From positions 1-64,000 of the forward strand of contig CAJJBB010000005.1 in NCBI GenBank assembly GCA_905182305.1: a DNA stretch of 64,000 nt, given 5' to 3'. The position numbers and the translations under genes are program-made. The stretch comes from Flavobacteria bacterium MS024-2A (GTDB taxonomy: Bacteria; Bacteroidota; Bacteroidia; Flavobacteriales; Flavobacteriaceae). Below, piece after piece: positions 1 to 8,300 of this stretch; position 1 is the first letter of the stretch, and each line of letters starts with the position of its first letter. A model generated the notes under the pieces. That model ran no database searches, was not told where the DNA came from, and saw nothing but the letters and a program-made list of their open reading frames with translations.

Positions 1-390
1 TGTAATAATCCGTAATGTCTTTATAGACAATTAATCGCAATTTTTTTATTGCCCATTTCACAACATATTGGCAACAAACCATATGTTTTTTCCCTAACGC
101 TGTGATATAAAAAGCTAAAAGTTTCCAAACATCGGACGGGGTTTTTAGGACTCTCTTTTCGGGTAGTTAAATAACAAATAGATTTAGTTATGCTGTAACT
201 TAGAATAAAATTCCTACCAAATTGAGGGTTTTTCTATTACACCAATGCCCTTAATCCAATTCCCATATAATCCTTACAAAAAGCTACTCTTCTTAATTTA
301 GAGTTTCATTTTAATATCACCTACAATGCGTAAAATTAAATTATGTTCGCAAAGTGATTTACAATTATAATAGATAAAAAAAACACTTAA
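1..390. other. Gene-free left edge with a dispersed repeat
   Basis: No convincing reading frame is seen in either strand. Bases 84-165 resemble bases 50826-50945: both hold catatgtt, a C-rich run, then aaaagctaaaagtttccaaa followed by ggggtttttag. In the second copy this lies just after a truncated plasmid/phage RepA-like gene end. The left-edge copy may therefore be the eroded end of a related element. No RNA gene is recognised. Confidence 0.5.
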
Positions 391-1491
391 TTATTTGATT
401 GGAATTATCCATTGATTTTTTTTCAAATCAACTCTTCCACTCATTTTACTTTCAACTACACGATCAACAATAGCGATTCCTTTTTTAGCCATGTTCTCAA
501 AAGTATCTATTCCATTATTAGGAAACCCTTTTCTAGTCCTATGGATATTGAATTCTACAGCAAACTCTTTATCGAAAACTTTTTCGATTTCATTTTTTCC
601 AATCATGAATCCTAATAAGCCTCCCCAAGTAGCAGTTGGATTATCTGAATCCCAACCTGCTAAAGCACCAATTTTTATTGTTTCCTTTATATTTCCTTCA
701 CCGTATAATAAACTTACAATACTGGCCCCAAAATTAATTCCCGCAGCAAAACAACCGCTACAGCTTTCATCTAAAGTAGACCACTGATAACCATCTGCTT
801 GTTGGATTTGATATTTATAGTGGAGAGAATCACGAGCTGTTTCCCAAGATACTCCAGACTGATATTGAGCAGAAACAAAATCAAACATTTTAGCTGAATA
901 CGAATCATTTGGAAGGTGTTTTCGTGCCTCTTTAGCCATCCATTGTAACTTATCCTTAATATTTTCATGTTGTGTTTCTAAACTAGCTAATGAATACATG
1001 ATAATATTAAATTCAGCAATCCAAGCTGCATTATATCTCGCAGTGGTTCTTACTGCTAAATGAGCTAATTCAACAGCAATTATTGGTTTAGTAGGTGCAA
1101 AAAATCCAAAAATTTCAGTTGTTAATTGAGCATCAATCATCTCATAATGTTCATTTAAATCAGGATCACTTGTTTCTGGTGGAATTTTTCCTTCTTGCAT
1201 TAAGTCAAATGCTTTCTGATTGGATACCCACAGATAATTTTCCTCTTCAATGTTAATGTGGTCTAACCATGCTTTTCTAATTTGTTCTCCTGTTATATCA
1301 AGTGTTGGACTACTGAACAACAATTCTTGATAGATATATTCGATGTCAGTGTCATCATCAGCTCCCCAGATACTATCTTTTTCAGCATAAATAAAATTAA
1401 TAGTTTCTGATAAGTCATTAGATCCCCATATGTTAGGCTGATCTTTCTTTCCCCCAGTCTTCTCGTGTATAAAACCCTTCTCCCATCCCAT
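391..1491 (-). CDS. ADP-ribosylglycohydrolase, C-terminal segment after frameshift
   Basis: This is the larger open segment of the broken lipoprotein gene, 366 residues as read. Its first dozen residues are out-of-frame noise; family homology begins at KKDQPNIWG. It holds both acidic clusters expected to bind the metal pair, near residues 43-50 (GADDDTDIEY) and in the GWDSDNPTATWGG motif in the C-terminal part. Without the upstream segment it would lack the export signal, so this open frame is unlikely to be a real gene alone. Confidence 0.6.
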   Translation of the reverse strand: MGWEKGFIHEKTGGKKDQPNIWGSNDLSETINFIYAEKDSIWGADDDTDIEYIYQELLFSSPTLDITGEQIRKAWLDHINIEEENYLWVSNQKAFDLMQEGKIPPETSDPDLNEHYEMIDAQLTTEIFGFFAPTKPIIAVELAHLAVRTTARYNAAWIAEFNIIMYSLASLETQHENIKDKLQWMAKEARKHLPNDSYSAKMFDFVSAQYQSGVSWETARDSLHYKYQIQQADGYQWSTLDESCSGCFAAGINFGASIVSLLYGEGNIKETIKIGALAGWDSDNPTATWGGLLGFMIGKNEIEKVFDKEFAVEFNIHRTRKGFPNNGIDTFENMAKKGIAIVDRVVESKMSGRVDLKKNQWIIPIK

Positions 1492-1687
1492 TAGAAGGAA
1501 TTCCTATTTTATCCATTTCGGTTATTAATCCAGTCCAATTTGCAATGCATTGTCCCAGCCAAAACCCCTCTAACTGATCTTGATATATGGCTCGGTCAAG
1601 AATAATATTTTCTTTTGTAATGTCGGAAGTCTTTTTACATGAAATAAAACTTATTGAAAATAATAATATAAATATTGCATTTTTCAT
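1433..1687 (-). CDS. ADP-ribosylglycohydrolase, N-terminal lipoprotein segment before frameshift
   Basis: 84 residues: a lipoprotein signal with lipobox ISC at about residues 15-17, then the start of the glycohydrolase fold (LEGFWLGQCIANWTGL). The frame ends a few codons after TREDWGK because of the extra base in the five-base homopolymer at 1451-1455. Confidence 0.6.
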   Translation of the reverse strand: MKNAIFILLFSISFISCKKTSDITKENIILDRAIYQDQLEGFWLGQCIANWTGLITEMDKIGIPSNGMGEGFYTREDWGKERSA

Positions 1688-1752
1688 ATAATATATTTTA
1701 AAATTTATTAATTGTTCTTATCAAATGCATCCTATTGTCATAAAATTCAATT

Positions 1753-1887
1753 TTATTTTGGTACACGAATTGTAATATTCCTGTATTCTACATTACCGTG
1801 GTCACCTTGAAGCATAATTGGGCCGGCAAGCCATTTGTTACTATCAATTGGTCCTAGATATAATTCAAAATAAAATCTTAAAATTAT
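1753..1887 (-). pseudogene. Relic of a DUF1080 (3-keto-disaccharide hydrolase-like) gene, C-terminal end only
   Basis: The minus strand reads about 44 codons ending in WLAGPIMLQGDHGNVEYRNI and a stop. This is the usual C-terminal signature of DUF1080/LamG-like proteins. An in-frame stop lies just upstream and no start or N-terminal part remains, so only the last strand of the fold survives. An intact DUF1080 lipoprotein gene is present at 26216. The relic sits between the glycohydrolase lipoprotein and the hydrolase at 1927, which suggests a deletion in a former catabolic cluster. Confidence 0.7.
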
Positions 1888-1926
1888 ATTCTTTTAGCCC
1901 TAAGCTTAGTTGTCTTTTTTTGCTAT

Positions 1927-2895
1927 TTAGTCTTTCATTAAGGAACGCTTCATAAAACTTTTGGCAAAGGTTAATGATTTTTTCCTAGCCTCAGAATTTC
2001 CTCCAATACTTACTCCACGATCTACACAAAATAAAAACCCAATTTTTTGAAGGGTTGGATTTGACATTGGTAAGCCCAAATAATTCATCAATACATCTCC
2101 TTTTTCTGTTAAGTCAAATAAACAATTTTTAAAGCTAAATCCATTTTCGTTTCTATGAACAGGCTCTTCACTATCAAATCCATGATGTGAGTTGGGATAA
2201 ACTGTAATTCCAATATTGTTGTTTTCGGATAAGATATCTACAAGATTTTCACATGGAGTAGCTGGCGTCCAGTTATCATCTTCCCCAATTAATATGTGCA
2301 TTGGGACTTTTGAAAATGATAAATTTTCTGGATTAAAAAAACAAGGAGGATAAAAGGCTAAATGTGCAGCAAAACTAAGTTCTTTGGAAATAATATTTTT
2401 CAAGGGCATCCATGCAGAAAAAAGGGCTACTCCTCCTCCAAGGCTCCAGCCCGTAATAGCAACTTTATCTTTGTCAATATTTGAGTGTTTTGCAAGTTTC
2501 TCTAATGCTCGATATGAATCAAGTATTATCGCAGCTGTAGTTACTTGATTTTGAGACCCCACTGTTGAGTCTATTCCTCTACTTTTAAAGCTATTTAATT
2601 CAAAAGTTGCAAAACCTTCTTCCTGATACATTTTAATATAGTCAAGATGATGTTTTCTCCAACCCATACTCCCTGCAATTCCAATAATTAAAGGATATTT
2701 TTTCTTTGGATTTAAACTATCGAAAGGAATAGTTAGTTTCCCAAAAACATTTTGTTTTTCTTGATTATCAAGATCATTTATAATATCACTTAATGAAAAA
2801 GGATTTGCACTTTTAAAATTAATAAGTTCTTGATTAATTTGTCCAAAAATATTTGTAACAATTATAAAGGGTAAAATAAAAAACAGTTTTTTCAT
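1927..2895 (-). CDS. Secreted dienelactone hydrolase-like alpha/beta hydrolase
   Basis: 322 residues with an N-terminal signal peptide (residues 1-18, ending IFGQ). The alpha/beta-hydrolase triad is visible: nucleophile S151 in GWSLGGG, acid D206 or D207 in GEDDNWTP, and a histidine in NSHHGFD near 237-238. The order matches dienelactone hydrolase/acetyl-xylan-esterase-like enzymes, but the substrate cannot be told. It should act in the periplasm. It lies 35 bp downstream of the S9 peptidase on the same strand and may be cotranscribed with it. ATG start with a good signal peptide directly after it. Confidence 0.75.
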   Translation of the reverse strand: MKKLFFILPFIIVTNIFGQINQELINFKSANPFSLSDIINDLDNQEKQNVFGKLTIPFDSLNPKKKYPLIIGIAGSMGWRKHHLDYIKMYQEEGFATFELNSFKSRGIDSTVGSQNQVTTAAIILDSYRALEKLAKHSNIDKDKVAITGWSLGGGVALFSAWMPLKNIISKELSFAAHLAFYPPCFFNPENLSFSKVPMHILIGEDDNWTPATPCENLVDILSENNNIGITVYPNSHHGFDSEEPVHRNENGFSFKNCLFDLTEKGDVLMNYLGLPMSNPTLQKIGFLFCVDRGVSIGGNSEARKKSLTFAKSFMKRSLMKD

Positions 2896-2930
2896 ACAGT
2901 ATTTTTTTACTTAATCGTCTACTTTTTTTA

Positions 2931-4961
2931 TTAATTTCTATACTTATCAAACCAAGCAACTATTGCGTTGACTTTAGTTATTAAATTACTAGGTCTAGCT
3001 GCGATTCCGTGGCTAGCTCCTGGAATACGGACTAACATTGACTCTACTTTATTAAGTTTTAATCCAGCATAAAACTGTTCGCTTTCAGCAATTGGAGTTC
3101 TAAAATCTTGCTCCCCAGTTAATAACATTGTTGGTGTCTTAACATTTCCAACGTATGAGATAGGAGACCTTTTCATATAATGCTCCAAATTATCCCATGG
3201 AAGACCTGGGAACCAATACTTGTAATAGGTGTTTATATTATCTGCATACAAAACAAAACTATACCAGTTTATAACTGGTTTTGCAACTACAGCTGCTTTA
3301 AATCTATCTGTTTTGCCAATAATCCATGCCGTTAAAACTCCTCCTCCACTTCCACCAGTAACAAAAAGATTTTCTTCATCTATATACGATCTCTTTAAAA
3401 TATGATCGACTCCCGACATTAGGTCATCATAATCTTGATTTGGATAATTATGATGGATTAAATTTGCAAATTCATTTCCGTAACTAGTACTTCCCCTTGG
3501 ATTAGCGTAGAGAACCATATAGCCTTTACTTGCAAACAATTGAATTTCTGCCGAAAATCTAAATCCATAATTTGAAAAAGGTCCCCCGTGGATTTCTAAT
3601 ATTAAGGGATATTTTTTAGAAGGATCAAAATTTGGTGGCTTAACAAGCCACCCTTGAATTTGCCTTTCATCAAAAGATGATTTAAACCAAACCTCTTCAA
3701 CATCACCAAGTTTTTTATGATCAAATAAATCTTTATTTAATGATGTCAGTCTCTTAGAGCTTTTGTTGTATCCTACTGCTAAATCTGAAGGATTATATAC
3801 ATTGCCATAAGTATATGCATATCTATCATTTTTAGAAACACTATACGTTCCTCCACTATAGGGTCTTCCTAATGACATTCCTCCCAATTGACTTACTATA
3901 TTATTTACTTTACCAGAAGTTGAGATATAGGCAAGCTTTGTCATTCCTTTGTCATCGTACTGAAAATAGAGACCTTTCCCATCCTCAGACCAATTTATAT
4001 TACTAATATTTCTATTGAAATTTTCTGAAATATTTTCAATGTTTTTTCCATCATTGGACATTATGTAAATATTGTTTTGTTGATAGCCTAGATATTTTTC
4101 ATCAAAACCGAGATAGGCTATTTTGCTTTTGTCATGAGAAATAACTGGACTATAATCAGGTCCTAACCGAAAAGTTAGTGGCTTAATTTTTTCTGAAATT
4201 GTATCTACAAAATATATTTCAGAGTTTCTTGGTTCTATATCAGAATCTTCATGTAAGTTGCCTGAAAATATAATTTTATTTTTTGTTAACCATTTTGGGG
4301 ATGCTGCATTGTTATTAAGAAATGTGATTTGTCTTGGTGTTCCCCCTTCTACAGGAAGGATAAAGATTTGTGAGAACCCTTGAGTCAGATACCCTCTTCC
4401 ATCACTTCTATATTTTATATCATTAATCTCTATAGCTGGTTTATTCCATTTTGCTCCTTTAGGCTTTATTGGCATTTTGATAAAACTACTTGAAGATTTT
4501 TCAACGAAAGAGGTGAAAACTAAGTATTCATCGTCTTCAGACCAACTTACAGAGCTAACGGATTTTTGAAGATTAGTAAGTTTTTGATTCGATTTTTGAT
4601 CCAGAACATGAAGGTAAAGTTGAACAGAGTCATCAGAATTTGATTTGTAAGTAAACTTATCCCCGGAGTTAGACCAAGTTGGATCAAAATCATTTTGATT
4701 TCCAGTTGTAAGTGGTGTATTATTTGTTCCATCGAAATTAATAATCCAAATATTTGAATAATTTTTATCTGTCATTATATCCTTAAAGTTTCTCACATAA
4801 AGAACTTTTCTTCCATTTGGAGAAATTTTAGGATTAGAAACATATTCTAGACTAAATACATCAATTGGCTTGAACTCTTTATTTGACTGAGAATAAAATA
4901 AATTTGATGAAAGTATAGCGATAAAGACAATAAAAGGTCTTGAAAATAGTTGATAAAGCAT
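2931..4961 (-). CDS. S9 family prolyl oligopeptidase / acylaminoacyl-peptidase-like
   Basis: 676 residues with a signal peptide (about residues 1-25). The N-terminal ~400 residues show repeated WSxDG/W(S)NSGD strands typical of the TolB/WD40-like beta-propeller of S9 peptidases. The C-terminal catalytic domain has S538 in GGSGGG, D619 in GEQDFRTP and H651 in GASHGI. The length is normal for the family. It should cleave short peptides in the periplasm or outer-membrane space. It is the first gene of a minus-strand pair with the hydrolase at 1927. Confidence 0.88.
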   Translation of the reverse strand: MLYQLFSRPFIVFIAILSSNLFYSQSNKEFKPIDVFSLEYVSNPKISPNGRKVLYVRNFKDIMTDKNYSNIWIINFDGTNNTPLTTGNQNDFDPTWSNSGDKFTYKSNSDDSVQLYLHVLDQKSNQKLTNLQKSVSSVSWSEDDEYLVFTSFVEKSSSSFIKMPIKPKGAKWNKPAIEINDIKYRSDGRGYLTQGFSQIFILPVEGGTPRQITFLNNNAASPKWLTKNKIIFSGNLHEDSDIEPRNSEIYFVDTISEKIKPLTFRLGPDYSPVISHDKSKIAYLGFDEKYLGYQQNNIYIMSNDGKNIENISENFNRNISNINWSEDGKGLYFQYDDKGMTKLAYISTSGKVNNIVSQLGGMSLGRPYSGGTYSVSKNDRYAYTYGNVYNPSDLAVGYNKSSKRLTSLNKDLFDHKKLGDVEEVWFKSSFDERQIQGWLVKPPNFDPSKKYPLILEIHGGPFSNYGFRFSAEIQLFASKGYMVLYANPRGSTSYGNEFANLIHHNYPNQDYDDLMSGVDHILKRSYIDEENLFVTGGSGGGVLTAWIIGKTDRFKAAVVAKPVINWYSFVLYADNINTYYKYWFPGLPWDNLEHYMKRSPISYVGNVKTPTMLLTGEQDFRTPIAESEQFYAGLKLNKVESMLVRIPGASHGIAARPSNLITKVNAIVAWFDKYRN

Positions 4962-5141
4962 AGTTATTATTTAGGTTTTGTTTTAAAGGTAAAAAATTAA
5001 ATTATTTACTGAGATTAATAAAATCGATTGTAGAATTTAAAATGACACAAATCACCCACCCCCTTCATAAAGTTTAGACTTACGAAAAAATAAATAATAT
5101 TATAGATTTTCGTTACTTTGAAGAATACTAAAACTATCACT

Positions 5142-5201
5142 ATGAAAAAGCTATTTTTATTATTGGTTATTGCAGCTAATTATTTATGCATTTGCGATTA
5201 G
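5142..5201 (+). pseudogene. Orphan signal-peptide ORF, probable gene relic
   Basis: ATG followed by 19 codons that read like a secretion signal (MKKLFLLLVIAANYL...) and then a stop. A promoter-like ttactttg lies about 20 bases upstream. The arrangement is that of the head of a secreted-protein gene whose body has been lost or replaced. A functional micropeptide cannot be excluded. Confidence 0.4.
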
Positions 5202-5237
5202 TTAACCACAGATGGTGTAATTAGCTGAAAATCAAGT

Positions 5238-5245
5238 ATTTTTGT
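5238..5245 (+). promoter_or_regulatory. TAnnTTTG promoter element for the giant surface-protein gene
   Basis: TATTTTTG is an exact match to the Bacteroidota -7 element and precedes the ATG at 5342. No clear TTG is seen at the -33 position, so it is a moderate call. Confidence 0.4.
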
Positions 5246-5341
5246 TTATATTTATACAATTACTATGCACGCATAATAATTGCCAGTTTATATTTATGCG
5301 ATACTTTAAAAATTGAAATATTAAGAATTGATATTTTATTT

Positions 5342-8300
5342 ATGAAAAAGAATTGGTTCTTACCGTTATTAATTCTATTTCTCCTTATTTGTAAAACTTC
5401 ACAAGGGCAGATTGTTTCATGGGGGATTTCAGGGAATGGAGGAGATACGTCCGCAGTTAGTTCTGATCTTGTTTCAGATGTTGACTCTATATATTCAACT
5501 TTATATTCTCATGCAGCTTTAAAAAATGACGGTAGTGTGATCACTTGGGGAAGTTCCAGTTATGGGGGTAATAGCTCATCGGTAAGCTCCTCTCTTACAT
5601 CAGGGGTGATAGAGATTTTTCCGAACAATTATGCCTATGCTGCTCTAAAAGACGATGGTAGTGTTGTTACTTGGGGAATCTCTAGCTATGGCGGTAATCT
5701 TACTTCTTCTATTTCAAGCGTAACTCACATCACTTCAAACCAATATTCTTTTGCAGCTTTAAAAAGTGATGGTAGTGTATTCACTTGGGGTTATGGTGGT
5801 TATGGTGGTAGTCTTACTTCTCCAATTAATGTATCTTCTGCAGTAGCTACTGGTGTAACTGAAATTCATTCAACTAAGTATGCTTACGCAGCTTTAAAAA
5901 CCGACGGTAGTGTCGTTACTTGGGGGAAAACTGACCGTGGTGGTGACAGTTCTAATGTTAGTACTTCTCTAACCTCAGGAGTTATTAAAATTTATTCCAC
6001 CGAACGGGCCTTTGCTGTCATAAAAGACGACGGTACTGTCATTACTTGGGGAGATTCCAGCTATGGTGGTGATAGCTCTTCTGTCAGTTCTTCTTTAACA
6101 TCGGGGGTGTCAAAAATTTATTCGAATAATACTGCTTTTGCAGCTTTAAAAGCTGACGGTAGTTTGATTACTTGGGGGAATTCAAGTAATGGTGGAAACA
6201 GCTCTTCGGTAAGTTCTTCTTTAGCATCGGGAGTAAAAAAAGTATTTCCAAATTACTATGCTTTTGCAGCCCTTAAAACTGATGGAAGTTTAGTTACTTG
6301 GGGAAATTCAAGTTATGGAGGTAGTCTTACTTCTCCAATTAATGTATCTTCTGCAGTAGCTTCTGGTGTAACTGAAATTCATTCAACTAAGTATGCTTTC
6401 GCAGCTTTAAAAAGTGACGGTAGTGTCATCACTTGGGGAAATTCCTATTATGGAGGTAACAGCTCTTCTGTCAGTTCTGATTTAGCATCAGGAGTAACTA
6501 AAATTTATTCGACTGCTAGTGCTTTTGCAGCTTTAAAAAGTGATGGGAGTGTGGTCTCTTGGGGACCCAGTAATACAGGAGGTGACAGCTCGTCGGTGAG
6601 TAGTAAAATTTCTTCAGGTGTAAGAGAAGTATATTCTAATGATGGAAGTTTTATTGCTCTAAAAAGTAGATTTGGCGTCGTCACTTGGGGAGATTCTACC
6701 AATGGTGGTAATAGCTCTACGGTGAGTACAACCATAGCATCGGACGTATCAACAATAGTCCCAAATGAGAAAGGATTTGCAGCACTTAAAACTGATGGTA
6801 GTGTAGCCAGTTGGGGAGTAAGTGCATATAGTGCTGGAAGTAGTGTTAATAGCCAGCCATCACTGTCAGGGGTAAAGCAAATATATTCTAATGATTATGC
6901 ATATGCAGCATTGAAAACTGATGGAAGTGTTGCGCTTTGGGGGGACGCTAGTTTTGGCGGATCTAATAATACTAGTGCAGGTCTTGCCTCTAATGTTATT
7001 GAAATATATTCAACTAATAGGGCATTCGCAGCTTTAAAAAGTGACGGTAGTGTAGTCACTTGGGGAACTAGTGCTAGTGGTTATGGAAGTAGTCTTTCTT
7101 CTCCATCTGGTGTAGCATCAGGAGTAACTAAAATTTATTCTAATGGAGGAGGAAGTATGGCTTTCGCAGCCCTTAAAAGCGATGGAAGTGTTGTTGTTTG
7201 GGGGAGTTCCAGTTATGGAGCTGACACCTCTAATGCTTCCCCTACGACTTCTGCTTTAGATTCTGGGGTAGTCAAAGTAACTATGGGTAACTATGCTGGT
7301 GCGGCTTTGAAAAGCGATGGAAGTGTAGTTAATTGGGGAACTAACGGTTATGGTGGACCAGGTTCTACGTGGGCAGGAAATGGAAGTTCTTCAGTGAGTT
7401 CAAGTTTATCTTCGGGGGTTAAAGATATATATGCATTGAAACACATGGGCTCTGGAAGCTCAGGTGCCTTTGCAGCTTTAAAAACCGACGGTAGTGTCGT
7501 TACTTGGGGGAGATCTACTTCGGGTGGATCAAACAATACCAGTGTTGACCTTACCTCTGATGTTGTTGATATATACTCTAGTGGTCAAGCATTTGCAGCG
7601 CTTAAAAGTGACGGTAGTGTTGTCACTTGGGGAGATTCCAGCTACGGAGCAAACAGCTCTTCAGTGAGTTCTGATTTAGCATCAGGAGTAATGACAATTC
7701 ATTCAAATCGGTATGCTTTCGCAGCTTTAAAAAGTGACGGTAGTTTGATTACTTGGGGGAATTCCAGTAATGGTGGAGACAGCTCTTCAGTGAGTTCTTC
7801 TTTAACATCGGGAGTAACTAAAATTTATTCGAAATATTATTCTTTCGCAGCCCTTAAAAGTGACGGTAGTTTGATTACTTGGGGGAATTCCAGTAATGGT
7901 GGAGACAGCTCTTCAGTGAGTTCTTCTTTAACATCGGGAGTAAAAGAAGTATTTCCAAATAAATATGCTTTTGCTGCAAAAATTCACAACCCTGGGGTGT
8001 CATTAACTATTTCCTTCACAGGTTCAAATAATGTTGTAACTGGATCAGATGTGGTCACCATTACAGCTACTTTTAGTGAAGCGATGGCAGCTTCACCAGC
8101 TATTAGCATAACTGGACTTGTAACAAATGTTGCGATGACTTCAACTGGAGCGGCAAATGTTTGGACTTATCCTTGGACAGTATCAACAACTTTTAATGGT
8201 GAGGTTACAGCAACTGTCTCAGGAAGTTCTTCTACCGGATCAGTATATGAGGGAACAACATCGCAAATCTTTATTGTTGATAACACCTCACCAACACTGC

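Larger units (their letters stand above)
391..1687 (-). pseudogene. ADP-ribosylglycohydrolase-family lipoprotein, frameshifted
   Basis: Two minus-strand frames (1687-1433 and 1491-391) together make one protein of about 430 residues. The first frame has a lipoprotein signal (FSISFISC) and the family N-terminus, with FWLGQCIANWTGL and FYTREDWG. The second continues with KKDQPNIWG, an acidic metal site (GADDDTDIEY) and the C-terminal metal motif GWDSDNPTATWGG, all typical of ADP-ribosylglycohydrolases. The break is at the run of five C on the plus strand (1451-1455); four would restore one frame. All later motifs are intact, so the break is either very recent or a sequencing error. If functional, the product would be a membrane-anchored hydrolase; the substrate is unknown. 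A relic of a DUF1080 gene lies just upstream. Confidence 0.8.
4962..5341. other. Intergenic region between S9 peptidase and giant surface-protein locus
   Basis: Divergent region of 380 bp. It holds a near-consensus promoter (ttactttg, 5113-5120), a 20-codon orphan signal-peptide ORF (5142-5201), and a perfect TAnnTTTG element at 5238-5245 about 97 bases before the giant gene. Nothing else is recognised. Confidence 0.6.
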
